From: Pseudomonas koreensis
GTDB lineage: Bacteria; Pseudomonadota; Gammaproteobacteria; Pseudomonadales; Pseudomonadaceae
Direction: 5' to 3'
DNA: 64,000 bases
Assembly: GCF_025447595.1 (NCBI RefSeq)
Contig: NZ_JAOEJU010000006.1
Span: forward strand, 62,001-126,000
In this document: one piece after another, positions 24,969-33,834 of the stretch
Layout of the letters: each line of letters opens with the position of its first letter
How positions within the stretch are numbered: the stretch's first letter is position 1
Position numbers and translations under genes: made by a program
The notes under the pieces: model-generated
The model's input: the letters and a program-made list of their open reading frames with translations, nothing else
What the model was told of the DNA's origin: nothing
The model's database searches: none

Positions 24969-25922
24969 ATGCATAAATGGCTGTTGGCTTTACTGTTCAT
25001 CGGCGGCACCGCCCAAGCGGCCGGCGTCGACGCAATCAGTCCCGGGCGCCTGCAATTGCAGGCCGGCGAAATGGCGGTGGGCATCGGCCCGGCGCCGGCG
25101 AAAATCGAGCGCGTGCTGATCGTCATTCATGGCCGCCTGCGCAACGCCGAGACCTATCGCAAAAGCGGCGAAGTCGCGGCAGAACTGGCCGGGCAAACCG
25201 CCAACACCCTGGTGATCGCCCCGCAGTTTCTCAACGAAAGCGATGTGCCGCTCTACTCGTTACCCGCCAGTGTGCTGCGCTGGCAAGGTAACGAGTGGAT
25301 GGGCGGCGGGTTATCCACAGGGCCGAACCCGCTGAGTTCCTACGCCGCACTGGACGAAATCGTCGGGCGGCTGAGCGATCGCAAGCAGTTTCCGGACGTG
25401 AAGCAGATCGTGATCTTCGGTCACTCCGGCGGTGCCCAGGTGGTGCAGCGTTATGCGCTGCTGGCCCAGGAACAACCGGCGCTCAAGGCCGAAGGCATTC
25501 GCTTGCGTTACGTGGTGGCCAACCCGTCGTCGTACGCCTACTTCAATGAGCAACGCCCGGTGGCCTTCGATCACGCGAAGTGCCCGGGTTTCAACCGGTG
25601 GAAGTACGGTCTGATGGATCCGCCGATCTACTCGGGTGGGCAAACGCCCGCGCAGCTTGAAGGCCGTTACGTCAAACGCGAGGTGATTTATCTGCTGGGC
25701 CAGCAGGACACCGACCCGCAACACCCGGCGCTGGACAAGAGCTGCGCCGCCAAAGCCCAGGGAGCTTATCGACTGGAGCGCGGGAAGCTGTTTTTCGGTT
25801 ACTTGCTGCGTCGTCACCCTGAAGGGGTGAATCAGCGACTGATCGAAGTGCCCGGCGTCGGCCATAACGGCGACGGCATGCTGACCTCGCCGGAAGGCCA
25901 GAAAGCACTGTTCGAGCAATAA
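24969..25922 (+). CDS. Secreted alpha/beta hydrolase
   Basis: 317 residues beginning immediately after the ypfJ stop codon, so cotranscribed. A signal peptide (MHKWLLALLFIGGTAQA, cleavage near residue 18) is followed by an alpha/beta hydrolase core. The nucleophile elbow is IFGHSGGAQ with Ser153, the oxyanion region IVIHGRL near residue 53, and a late histidine in PGVGHNGDG. The family includes fungal-type and bacterial esterases of unknown substrate. Pairing with a metallopeptidase suggests envelope housekeeping but proves nothing. Confidence 0.82.
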   Translation: MHKWLLALLFIGGTAQAAGVDAISPGRLQLQAGEMAVGIGPAPAKIERVLIVIHGRLRNAETYRKSGEVAAELAGQTANTLVIAPQFLNESDVPLYSLPASVLRWQGNEWMGGGLSTGPNPLSSYAALDEIVGRLSDRKQFPDVKQIVIFGHSGGAQVVQRYALLAQEQPALKAEGIRLRYVVANPSSYAYFNEQRPVAFDHAKCPGFNRWKYGLMDPPIYSGGQTPAQLEGRYVKREVIYLLGQQDTDPQHPALDKSCAAKAQGAYRLERGKLFFGYLLRRHPEGVNQRLIEVPGVGHNGDGMLTSPEGQKALFEQ

Positions 25923-25952
25923 AAAACGGGGGCCCAAGCCCCCGTTTTTTTT
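25923..25952. terminator. Bidirectional terminator
   Basis: AAAACGGGGGC (stem CGGGGGC/GCCCCCG, loop CCAA) with A-run on the left and T-run of eight on the right. It can end the hydrolase transcript on the plus strand and the HAD phosphatase transcript on the minus strand. Confidence 0.92.
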
Positions 25953-26545
25953 CAAGCGAACAACATCCGTCGCAACTCCACACAATCCTTCGCATGCCAG
26001 TCGGTCAGCTCCGGCCACGGATTATCCGGCAGGTTCACCAGCACCGTGTGCGTGCCCGCCGCCCGACCGCAATCGAGGTCGAAGCGGTAATCGCCGACCA
26101 TCACCATCTCGCTCGCCGGCACTTGCCAGGCCTCGGCCAGTTTCAGCAGGCCACCCGGATGCGGTTTTGGCGGTGCTTCATCGCGGCCCAGCACATCCTC
26201 CACCGCAAAGCAGTCGGCCAGGCCGATGGCCTCCAGCGTGACATGGGCCAGTTCCCGCGCATTGCGGGTCAGGATGCCCAAGCGATATCCCCGAGCGTGC
26301 AGGTCGCGCACCAGCTCCACCGCGCCGACCGCCGGGGTCGAGCCGAGCGCCAGATCCCGCTCATGTTCCAGCAGCCACGCGTGTTTCGCCGCCGCTGCAT
26401 CGGCGGGCAACGCCGCGAGGTGGGTGAGGATGTCGTCCTCCGGCGGGATCGACAGCGCCACGCGGATCGCCGCGAAGTCGTGCACGGCGACGGTCAGGGT
26501 GCCGTCCATGTCGAACACCCAGTGCCGCACCTCCGCCAGACTCAT
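25952..26545 (-). CDS. HAD-family hydrolase (phosphoglycolate-phosphatase-like)
   Basis: 197 residues from ATG 26545, which overlaps the tesB stop codon (ATGA). HAD motifs are WVFDMDGTLTV (motif I), LGILTRNARE (motif II), KPHPGGLLK (motif III lysine) and MVGDYRFDLDCGRAAG (motif IV). Subfamily IA phosphatases of this size dephosphorylate small sugar or nucleotide phosphates. A longer upstream frame lies in tesB and is not used. Coupling to tesB is clear from the overlap; a metabolic reason is not. Confidence 0.88.
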   Translation of the reverse strand: MSLAEVRHWVFDMDGTLTVAVHDFAAIRVALSIPPEDDILTHLAALPADAAAAKHAWLLEHERDLALGSTPAVGAVELVRDLHARGYRLGILTRNARELAHVTLEAIGLADCFAVEDVLGRDEAPPKPHPGGLLKLAEAWQVPASEMVMVGDYRFDLDCGRAAGTHTVLVNLPDNPWPELTDWHAKDCVELRRMLFA

Positions 26546-27411
26546 GCCCAGTCCTTGCGATGACGGATCAGGCCTTCCTGGGTCACCGACGCCACCAGTT
26601 GCCCGGCACGGTTGAACACGCTGCCACGGGAGAACCCGCGCGAGTTGCCGGCCCACGGACTGTCCATGGCGTAGAGCAACCAGTCATCGGCGCGCAGGTC
26701 ATTGTGGAACCACAAGGCGTGGTCGAGGCTGGCGACCTGCATGTCTTTCTGCCAGACCGATTTGCCGTGCGGCAGCATCGAGGTGGTCAGCAGACCGAAG
26801 TCAGAGGCGTAGGCCAGCAGATATTTGTGCAGCGCCGGGATGTCGGCCAACGCGCCGTCGGCACGGAACCACACGTACTTGATCGGGTCTGCCGGTTGCG
26901 GGTTGTACGGGTCTTTTTCAGTGACCGGGCGCACTTCGATCGGCTTCGGGCACAGCAGCTTTTCGCGCATGTGTTCCGGGATCAGGTGCGCGCGTTGCTG
27001 GGTCAGTTCCAGCTCCGACGGCAGGTTTTCCGGGCCGACCACTTGCGGCATCTGGCTCTGGTGTTCGAAGCCTTCTTCGTCGTACTGGAACGAAGCGCTG
27101 CAAGTGAAAATCGGGTGGCCCTTCTGGATCGCGGTCACGCGGCGGGTGCTGAAACTGCCGCCGTCGCGCACGCGGTCAACCGAGTAGACCACCGGCAACT
27201 TGGCATCGCCCGGACGCAGGAAATAACCGTGCATCGAATGCACATGACGCGCTTCTTCAACGGTCTGACTGGCGGCCGACAGCGACTGGCCGAGCACCTG
27301 GCCGCCGAACAACTGGCGAAAGCCCAGATCCTGGCTGCGACCACGGAACAGGTTTTCCTCGATCGGTTCGAGGGTCAGCAGATCCACCAGATCTTCCAAC
27401 ACTTGGCTCAT
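26542..27411 (-). CDS. tesB: Acyl-CoA thioesterase II
   Basis: 289 residues forming a double hot-dog fold as in E. coli TesB (286 residues). Catalytic residues line up as Asp204 (YASDFGLL), Ser228 in the place of Thr (QVASLDHALWFH) and Gln278 (SVTQEGLIR). It hydrolyses medium- and long-chain acyl-CoA to free fatty acids in the cytoplasm. The ribosome binding site GGAGAG precedes ATG 27411. It is the first gene of a two-gene unit with the HAD phosphatase. Confidence 0.94.
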   Translation of the reverse strand: MSQVLEDLVDLLTLEPIEENLFRGRSQDLGFRQLFGGQVLGQSLSAASQTVEEARHVHSMHGYFLRPGDAKLPVVYSVDRVRDGGSFSTRRVTAIQKGHPIFTCSASFQYDEEGFEHQSQMPQVVGPENLPSELELTQQRAHLIPEHMREKLLCPKPIEVRPVTEKDPYNPQPADPIKYVWFRADGALADIPALHKYLLAYASDFGLLTTSMLPHGKSVWQKDMQVASLDHALWFHNDLRADDWLLYAMDSPWAGNSRGFSRGSVFNRAGQLVASVTQEGLIRHRKDWA

Positions 27412-27520
27412 TCAGACTCTCCTCACACAAAGCAATGCCGCGCAGTCTTGGCTGCGGCGGGGGATTCAGGTTCTGGCCGGCGCCTCCAGGGGGCCGGCCA
27501 TTGTAAACGTCCGCGCCTGC

Positions 27521-28090
27521 TTATCCATGCAAGGTTTCCAGCCACTGCTCCCTCGTGATGCGGTACAACACATGTCGCTGTAACGGGTGACCGTCCGCGA
27601 GACGCGGGTGGTCGAAATCATCCTGCGGGGCGTGGTGCATGCCGATCGCCTGCATGACTTTCTGCGACGGCAGATTGGTCTCACTGGTGAACGACACCAC
27701 TTCATTCAGCGCCACCCGGTCAAAGCCGCAACGCAGAGCGGTCCACGCCGCTTCGCTGGCATAACCCAGGCCCCAGTGCTCCTTGGCCAGGCGCCAGCCG
27801 ATTTCCACCGCTGGAGTGAACGGCGCATCGAATCCGACCACGCCGAGCCCGGTAAAACCGATGAACTCGCCGCTGTCCTTGCGCTCCAGCGCCCACAGGC
27901 CATAACCGTGCTCGGCAAAATGCCCGCGCACCCGGCCGATCAGCGCGGCGCTTTCCAGCCGGCTCAAGGGCGCAGGAAAATACCGCATCACTTGCGGATC
28001 GGCGCACATCGCCGCAAATGCCGGCAAATCCGCGTCCTGCCATTGGCGCATCAGCAACCTTGCGCTTTCCAGCTCCAGTATCGGTTCCAT
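27521..28090 (-). CDS. GNAT acetyltransferase of the RimJ/RimL type
   Basis: 189 residues, start ATG 28090 with GGAGGGG upstream. The N-terminus ESARLLMRQWQDADLPAF and the acetyl-CoA loop EIGWRLAKEHWGLGYASEA, read with the following helix, are typical of Acetyltransf_3 proteins that modify N-termini or small molecules. NEVVSFTSETNLPSQKVMQAIG is the conserved C-terminal motif. Divergent from the HDAC-like gene: an acetyltransferase and a deacetylase therefore share a short intergenic region of 82 bp. The substrate is unknown. Confidence 0.85.
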   Translation of the reverse strand: MEPILELESARLLMRQWQDADLPAFAAMCADPQVMRYFPAPLSRLESAALIGRVRGHFAEHGYGLWALERKDSGEFIGFTGLGVVGFDAPFTPAVEIGWRLAKEHWGLGYASEAAWTALRCGFDRVALNEVVSFTSETNLPSQKVMQAIGMHHAPQDDFDHPRLADGHPLQRHVLYRITREQWLETLHG

Positions 28091-28172
28091 CCCGCCCCTC
28101 CGCTTGATGCCGTCAGTCTACATCGCTGTTAGGCTTTGCACTCTTTCCTGCAGCCTTTATGAATAGTCCACC

Positions 28173-29093
28173 ATGCCGTTGCCGCTGATCTACCACGAAG
28201 ACTACAGCCCGGAATTTCCGGCGGATCACCGCTTCCCCATGGACAAGTTCCGCCTGCTGCGCGATCACCTGGTGGACAGCGGCCTGACCCGCGATGAAGA
28301 CCTGCTGCGCCCTGAACTGTGCCCTGCCGACATTCTCGCCCTGGCCCATGACCGCGGTTATATCGAACGCTACATGAGCGGCGAGTTGTCCCGCGAAGAC
28401 CAGCGGCGCCTCGGTCTGCCGTGGAACGAAGCCCTGGCGCGACGCACCGTGCGGGCAGTCGGCGGTTCGATTCTCGCGGCAGAGAAAGCGCTGGAACATG
28501 GCCTGGCCTGTCACCTCGCCGGCGGCACCCATCACGCCCATTACGACTACCCCGCCGGCTTCTGCATCTTCAATGACCTGGCGATCATCAGCCACTACCT
28601 GCTGCAGAGCGGCCGGGTGAACCGGGTGCTGATCTTCGACTGCGATGTGCATCAGGGCGACGGCACTGCACGGATTCTGCACAACACCCCGGAAGCGATC
28701 ACCGTTTCCCTGCACTGCGAAAAGAACTTTCCTGCACGCAAGGCCAAAAGCGACTGGGACATTCCGCTGCCCAACGGCATGGGCGACGCCGACTACCTGA
28801 AAGTCGTCGAAGATGCGCTCAACTATTTGCTGCCGCTGTACCAACCGGATCTGGTGCTGTACGACGCCGGCGTCGACGTACACAAGGACGATGCCCTCGG
28901 TTATCTACAACTGACCGACGAAGGCGTTGCCGCCCGCGATGAAAGCGTGATGCGCCACTGCCTGGGCCGTGACATCCCGGTAGTCGGGGTGATCGGCGGC
29001 GGATACAGCAAGGATCGCCACGCCCTGGCCCGCCGCCACGGGATCCTGCATCACAGTGCGCAGCGCGTCTGGCAGTCATCCGGTTGTCATTGA
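28173..29093 (+). CDS. Histone deacetylase-family amidohydrolase, class IV-like
   Basis: 306 residues with the arginase/deacetylase fold. Active-site elements: tandem histidines at 120-121 (GGTHHAHYDYPAGFC), metal ligands Asp156, Asp158 and His160 (IFDCDVHQGDG), a further Asp in LYDAGVDVHKDD, and GVIGGGY near the C-terminus. The sequence is most like small bacterial relatives of HDAC11. Bacterial members deacetylate small molecules or, less often, proteins; the substrate here is open. It stands alone, divergent from the GNAT gene. Confidence 0.87.
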   Translation: MPLPLIYHEDYSPEFPADHRFPMDKFRLLRDHLVDSGLTRDEDLLRPELCPADILALAHDRGYIERYMSGELSREDQRRLGLPWNEALARRTVRAVGGSILAAEKALEHGLACHLAGGTHHAHYDYPAGFCIFNDLAIISHYLLQSGRVNRVLIFDCDVHQGDGTARILHNTPEAITVSLHCEKNFPARKAKSDWDIPLPNGMGDADYLKVVEDALNYLLPLYQPDLVLYDAGVDVHKDDALGYLQLTDEGVAARDESVMRHCLGRDIPVVGVIGGGYSKDRHALARRHGILHHSAQRVWQSSGCH

Positions 29094-29228
29094 GTTGTGC
29101 TGCGTTACCCACAATGGCTGTGGAACGGCCTGTGGATAACCTGAGCGAAAGGGACTACAGCCCACGCTGAGCATGGCTTGCAGCGCGCTGGTTGTTTTTT
29201 GATCAGACCTTTCGATCATCACAAATCC

Positions 29229-29318
29229 CTGTGGGAGCGAGCTTGCTCGCGATGGCGTCAGTACATTCAACATTTAACTGAATGACTCACCGCTTTCGCG
29301 AGCAAGCTCGCTCCCACC
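29229..29318. repeat. REP pair, inverted
   Basis: Forward unit CTGTGGGAGCGAGCTTGCTCGCGAT at 29229-29253 and reverse unit TTTCGCGAGCAAGCTCGCTCCCAC at 29294-29317. It lies upstream of the flavoprotein gene, within the 280-bp spacer after the HDAC-like gene. Confidence 0.9.
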
Positions 29319-29373
29319 CGGTTTCTGCGCTGTTAGAATGCGCGCCATATTTCGTCAGACCGCAGCGCACGCC

Positions 29374-30615
29374 ATGACCCAGATTCACGCCACCTCTCCC
29401 GCTCACGTCGCCATCATCGGCGGTGGCCCCGCCGGCCTGATGGCCGCCGAAGTGCTGAGTCAGGCCGGAGTCCGCGTCGACCTGTACGACGGCATGCCCT
29501 CGGTGGGCCGCAAGTTCCTGCTGGCCGGGGTCGGCGGCATGAACATCACCCATTCCGAAGCCTACCCGGCCTTCCTCTCGCGCTACGCCGAACGCGCCCC
29601 GAACATCGCCCCGCTGCTGCGCGCGTTCGACGCCGATGCACTGTGCCGGTGGATTCACGAACTGGGCATCGAAACCTTCATCGGCAGCTCCGGCCGGGTG
29701 TTCCCCACCGACATGAAAGCCGCGCCATTGCTGCGCGCCTGGCTCAAGCGCCTGCGCGACAGCGGCGTGGTTATCCACACCCGCCACCGCTGGCTCGGCT
29801 GGGATGAAAACGGTGCGCTGCGCATCGACAGCCCGGAAGGCGAGAAAACCCTGAACCCCGACGCGACATTGCTGGCCCTCGGCGGCGGTAGTTGGTCGCG
29901 GCTGGGCTCCGACGGTGCCTGGATGCTGCCGCTGGAGCAACGCGGCGTAGGACTGGCGCCGTTACAGCCGAGCAATTGCGGCTTCGAGGTGCAGGCCTGG
30001 AGCGAAGTGATGGTCAACAAATTCGCCGGCGCGCCGCTGAAAAATATCGCCATCGGTTTGAACGACGATGTTCCGCGTCTGGGTGAATGCGTGATTACCG
30101 CGACCGGCATCGAGGGCAGTCTGATCTACGCGTTGTCGGCACCGATTCGCGAGGCGATCAATGTGCACGGTGTCGCGACCATTCACATCGACCTGCTGCC
30201 CGGCCGACCTGTGGATAAATTGCAGGCGGCATTGAGCAAACCTCGGGGTTCGCGCTCGATGGCCAAGCATCTGCACAGTCAGGTCGGGATTGACGGGGTG
30301 AAAGCGGCGTTGCTGCGTGAACTCACTGATGCTGCGACGTTTGCTGATCCGGAGCTGTTGGCCCGAGCGATCAAAGCTTTGCCGCTGACGCTGGTGAAAA
30401 CCCGTCCGCTGGATGAAGCGATCAGCAGCGCGGGCGGTGTGACGTTCGAGGCGATGGATGAGCGCTTGATGCTCAAGGCGTTGCCGGGGGTGTTCTGCGC
30501 AGGGGAAATGTTGGATTGGGAAGCACCGACTGGCGGGTATCTACTGACGGCGTGTTTTGCCAGTGGCCGGGCGGCGGGGTTTCGGATGGCGCAGTGGTTG
30601 CAGCGAAAAGATTGA
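29374..30615 (+). CDS. HI0933/BaiN-like flavoprotein (TIGR03862 group)
   Basis: 413 residues from ATG 29374. The FAD-binding motif is VAIIGGGPAGLMAAEVL (11-27), followed by GRKFLLAGVGGMNITHSE, the HI0933 family signature. The C-terminus has VFCAGEMLDWEAPTGGYLLTACFASG, read as the second FAD contact. Members are NAD(P)/FAD-dependent oxidoreductases of uncertain substrate; the name BaiN comes from bile-acid dehydroxylating bacteria and need not apply. It stands between two REP loci. Confidence 0.87.
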   Translation: MTQIHATSPAHVAIIGGGPAGLMAAEVLSQAGVRVDLYDGMPSVGRKFLLAGVGGMNITHSEAYPAFLSRYAERAPNIAPLLRAFDADALCRWIHELGIETFIGSSGRVFPTDMKAAPLLRAWLKRLRDSGVVIHTRHRWLGWDENGALRIDSPEGEKTLNPDATLLALGGGSWSRLGSDGAWMLPLEQRGVGLAPLQPSNCGFEVQAWSEVMVNKFAGAPLKNIAIGLNDDVPRLGECVITATGIEGSLIYALSAPIREAINVHGVATIHIDLLPGRPVDKLQAALSKPRGSRSMAKHLHSQVGIDGVKAALLRELTDAATFADPELLARAIKALPLTLVKTRPLDEAISSAGGVTFEAMDERLMLKALPGVFCAGEMLDWEAPTGGYLLTACFASGRAAGFRMAQWLQRKD

Positions 30616-30628
30616 AACCGACGCGCTG

Positions 30629-30708
30629 CTTTCGCGAGCAGGCTCGCTCCCACAAGTGATCTCCATGCCACTGAAGCTCAATGTGGGAGCGAGCTTGCTC
30701 GCGAAGGC
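30629..30708. repeat. REP pair, everted order
   Basis: Reverse unit TTCGCGAGCAGGCTCGCTCCCACA (30630-30653) comes first, then forward unit TGTGGGAGCGAGCTTGCTCGCGAA (30682-30705). Tails face each other across about 28 bp. It separates the convergent flavoprotein and rhlE genes. Confidence 0.9.
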
Positions 30709-30731
30709 GGCCTTACAACCGCCGACTCAAA

Positions 30732-32072
30732 TCAAGGCTTACGCTTGCGCGGCCCGGTATTGAACACCGGGACCTTGCGTACAGGCTTGATCGAAGGCTC
30801 CGGCGCCTGAGTCTCGCCGCTGTCCACCCACTTGCCCAGATTGCGCTTGCCACCGCCACCACCGGAAGCCTTGGGCTTTTTCGGTTTCTTCGGCTTTTTG
30901 ATCACCTGACCACTGGCATCGGTGTCCGGCACACGGTGCTCGGGCACGAAGTCCGGCTCAACCTCACGCTTCAACGTGCTGCGAGTCAGCATTTCAATCG
31001 CCGACAACATGTTCACTTCATCAGCGCACACCAGCGAGATCGCCTCACCGGTCGAACCCGCGCGGCCAGTACGACCGATACGGTGAATGTAATCTTCGGC
31101 GACGATCGGCAGATCAAAGTTGACCACCAGCGGCAGGTCTTCGATATCCAGACCACGTGCAGCAACATCGGTGGCCACCAGAATCTGCACTTCGCTCAGT
31201 TTGAAACGGTCCAGCGCCCGCTGCCGGGTCGCTTGCGGCTTGTCGCCGTGGATGCCGTCGGCGTTCACGCCCAGGCCCTGAAGTTTCTCGACCAGCGCGT
31301 CCACACCATTACGGGTCTTGGCAAACACCAGCACCTGCTTCCACTTGTTCTTGCGCATCAGGTGCACGAACAGTTCCGGCTTGCGCTTCTTGTCCACCGT
31401 CACCACCCACTGCTTGACGGTGTTGGCGGCCACGTTGCGCGGGCTGACTTCGATGCTCTGCGGATCGTTGAGCATCTGCCCGGCCAGCAGGCGGATGTCA
31501 TCGGAGAAGGTTGCGGAGAACAGCAGCGTCTGACGTTTCTTCGGCAGCGCCCGGTAAATGTTCGCCAGCTCTTCGGAAAAGCCCAGGTCGAGCATGCGGT
31601 CGGCTTCGTCCAGCACCAGGGTTTGCAGCTGGTTGAACTTCAGCGCGTTCTGGCGGAACAGGTCGAGCAGACGGCCCGGCGTCGCCACCAGCAGATCGAC
31701 GCCGCCGCGCAGCTTCATCATCTGCGGGTTGATGCTGACGCCGCCGTACACCGCATAAGTGCGCAATGGCAGGTTTTCGGCGTACTGGCGCACGGCTTCG
31801 TGGACTTGTTCGGCCAGCTCGCGGGTTGGCACCAGAATCAGCGCCCGCACCGAGTTGGCGGTGACTTTCGGCCCTTCCATCGCCAGCAGTTGCAGCAGCG
31901 GCAAGGCGAAACCGGCGGTCTTGCCGGTGCCGGTCTGGGCTGCGGCCATCAGGTCGCGACCGGCCAGCACGGCCGGAATGGCTTGCGCCTGCACCGGCGT
32001 CGGGGTCTGGTAGCCGAGCTTCTCGAGGGAGCGCAGCAAGGGTTCGATCAGGCCAAGGGTGGCGAAAGTCAT
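30732..32072 (-). CDS. rhlE: DEAD-box RNA helicase RhlE
   Basis: 446 residues from ATG 32072. All core motifs are present: Q-motif region, AQTGTGKTAGF (Lys51), PTRELAEQV, TPGRLLD, LDEADRMLD, FSATFS, ATDVAARGLD and HRIGRTGRAG. The tail from about residue 375 is basic and low in complexity (KKPKKPKKPKASGGGGGKR), as in RhlE proteins, and probably aids RNA binding. Family members act in ribosome assembly and mRNA turnover at low temperature. Pseudomonas often has more than one rhlE, so the exact orthologue is uncertain. Confidence 0.9.
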   Translation of the reverse strand: MTFATLGLIEPLLRSLEKLGYQTPTPVQAQAIPAVLAGRDLMAAAQTGTGKTAGFALPLLQLLAMEGPKVTANSVRALILVPTRELAEQVHEAVRQYAENLPLRTYAVYGGVSINPQMMKLRGGVDLLVATPGRLLDLFRQNALKFNQLQTLVLDEADRMLDLGFSEELANIYRALPKKRQTLLFSATFSDDIRLLAGQMLNDPQSIEVSPRNVAANTVKQWVVTVDKKRKPELFVHLMRKNKWKQVLVFAKTRNGVDALVEKLQGLGVNADGIHGDKPQATRQRALDRFKLSEVQILVATDVAARGLDIEDLPLVVNFDLPIVAEDYIHRIGRTGRAGSTGEAISLVCADEVNMLSAIEMLTRSTLKREVEPDFVPEHRVPDTDASGQVIKKPKKPKKPKASGGGGGKRNLGKWVDSGETQAPEPSIKPVRKVPVFNTGPRKRKP

Positions 32073-32137
32073 GGGAGTACCGTAGGAAAAATCAGAGCGG
32101 TTGTGCAAAACAAGTATGCGATGACGCGCAGTTTACC

Positions 32138-33088
32138 CTAATTCCCACGCTGCTCCGTCGCTATGGCCGTCGTTGGGGCAGCCGGCTCGCTGACCACCGG
32201 CAGCTGCCGTGGACGGCGCCACTGCGGCAGACCGATCAGCACCACCGCGCCGATGATCACCAGCATCGCCAGCGCCTCTTCGATCCCGATGGTCTCGCCG
32301 ACAAACACGATCCCCAGCAACACCGCGACCGCCGGGTTCACATAGGCATAACTGGTGGCCGCCGCCGGACGAACGTTTTTCAACAGATACATGTAGGCGT
32401 TGAAGGCGATGATCGAACCGAAGAAGATCAGGTACGCCAGCGCCAGCCAGCCTTCCAGCGGCGGCATGGCCTGCAGGTGTTCACCGCTGGCCGCGCTGCC
32501 GATCAACAGCACCACGCCGCCGACCAACATCTCCACGGCACTGGCCATCGCGCCCTGAGGCAACGGCAGGTGCTTGCTCCACACCGAGCCAAACGCCCAA
32601 CTCGCCGCCGCGAAAATCAGCAGCGCCGCGCCCAGCGGGCTCGATTGCAGGTTGGAGCCCATGTTGAGCATCGCGATGCCGATAATCCCCATCGCCACCC
32701 CGGCCCATTCCAGACGGGTGTTACGCGCGCCCCAGAAATAGCCGCAGAGCAACGTGAACAGCGGCACCGTCGCCACCGCCAGCGCAGCAACACCCGATGC
32801 CACGCCGCTGTGCTCGGCCAGCGTCACCGCGCCGTTGCCGAAACTGAGCAGCAGAATCCCGATGATCCCCGCCGCTTTCCACTGCGCCCAGGTCGGCGCC
32901 GGTGCCCCGCGCCAGCGCAGGAAGGCGTACATCAGAGTGCCGGCAATCACGAAGCGCACGCCGCCGAGCATCAGCGGCGGCCAGTATTCGACGCCGATGC
33001 GGATCACCAGATAAGTCGATCCCCAAATCACGTACAACGCAAAAAACGCAGCGATCAAGGGCAAGGAAAAACGGCGCAAGGCAGACAT
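32138..33088 (-). CDS. EamA/DMT-family exporter (YedA-like)
   Basis: 316 residues from ATG 33088; the longer frame upstream lies in the promoter region. It opens with a hydrophobic FALYVIWGSTYLVIRIGVE, characteristic of EamA proteins, and has ten predicted helices in two repeats, then a short cytoplasmic tail rich in A, T and P. It is divergent from an Lrp-family gene over 163 bp. Lrp-type regulators often control neighbouring amino-acid exporters, so export of an amino acid or related metabolite is plausible. Confidence 0.85.
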   Translation of the reverse strand: MSALRRFSLPLIAAFFALYVIWGSTYLVIRIGVEYWPPLMLGGVRFVIAGTLMYAFLRWRGAPAPTWAQWKAAGIIGILLLSFGNGAVTLAEHSGVASGVAALAVATVPLFTLLCGYFWGARNTRLEWAGVAMGIIGIAMLNMGSNLQSSPLGAALLIFAAASWAFGSVWSKHLPLPQGAMASAVEMLVGGVVLLIGSAASGEHLQAMPPLEGWLALAYLIFFGSIIAFNAYMYLLKNVRPAAATSYAYVNPAVAVLLGIVFVGETIGIEEALAMLVIIGAVVLIGLPQWRRPRQLPVVSEPAAPTTAIATEQRGN

Positions 33089-33251
33089 GGGCAGCTCGAA
33101 AGTCAGACTCAGTGGATTGGTTATTCTAGAAAGGCCAACCGCTAAAAATAAGTTACAAAACCTGTTTATAGCGCCGGTACACTTTTGAAAACACGGAGAT
33201 CGACGACCAAAACCGCGATTTCGAAAGTCTGGCAATTTCAGGAGTCCGACC

Positions 33252-33707
33252 TTGGACAAATACGACCGCATGCTGCTCAGCGCCCTGCTCGAAAACGGTC
33301 GCGCGTCCTACGCCGACCTCGCCCGCAAAGTGAACCTCTCCGCCCCCGCCGTCGCCGAGCGCGTGGCCAAACTTGAAGCGGCCGGAGTCATCACCGGGTA
33401 TCAGGCGAACATCGACCTGTCGAAAATCGGCTTGCCGATCCAGTGCGTGATCGAATTGCGCCTCCACCAGAACGGCAGTCAAAAGGTCTACGACGAACTG
33501 GTGAAAATTCCGCAACTGACCGAGTGCTTTCGAGTGACGGGCGATCCGTGCGTGATCATGAAGGCCGCCGTCGGCTCGATGACCGAGCTGGAAGAGCTGA
33601 TCAACCGAGTGGCGAAATTCGGGTTCAGCAAGACGTCGATCGTGTTGTCGAGTGCGATAGAGAAGCGGGTGCCGTTGGGGCATATCGAGGGCAACGGCAA
33701 ACCCTGA
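33252..33707 (+). CDS. Lrp/AsnC-family regulator
   Basis: 151 residues from a TTG start supported by CAGGAG seven bases upstream. The N-terminal HTH is MDKYDRMLLSALLENGRASYADLARKV to about residue 50, followed by the RAM/AsnC effector domain (VIELRLHQNGSQKVYDEL, VTGDPCVIMKAAV). Such proteins form octamers that sense amino acids. Its divergent placement from the EamA gene suggests that exporter as target. Confidence 0.9.
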   Translation: MDKYDRMLLSALLENGRASYADLARKVNLSAPAVAERVAKLEAAGVITGYQANIDLSKIGLPIQCVIELRLHQNGSQKVYDELVKIPQLTECFRVTGDPCVIMKAAVGSMTELEELINRVAKFGFSKTSIVLSSAIEKRVPLGHIEGNGKP

Positions 33708-33721
33708 GGCAATAACACCTA

Positions 33722-33813
33722 CTGTGGGAGCGAGCCTGCTCGCGATAGCGGTGCGTCAGTCGGCCTAAATGTCGACGAAAAAACCGCATTCGCGAGCAGG
33801 CTCGCTCCCACAT
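33722..33813. repeat. REP pair, inverted
   Basis: Forward unit CTGTGGGAGCGAGCCTGCTCGCGATA at 33722-33747 and reverse unit TTCGCGAGCAGGCTCGCTCCCACA near 33789-33812. Both carry the GCCTGC/GCAGGC variant core. The pair lies between the convergent Lrp and exonuclease genes. Confidence 0.9.
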
Positions 33814-33834
33814 TAGATTTAGATGGATTCGAGA

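Noticed and set aside
27475..27499. GGCCGGC/GCCGGCC hairpin between tesB and the GNAT gene as a terminator
   Set aside because: No T-run on either strand and the loop is long and GC-rich; not more than a possible pause.
29105..29139. DnaA-box-like TTACCCACA and TGTGGATAA near the HDAC gene, hinting at an origin
   Set aside because: Only two boxes, one imperfect, without an AT-rich unwinding element; several similar TTATCCACA words occur inside genes here (for example near 14865 and 25313).
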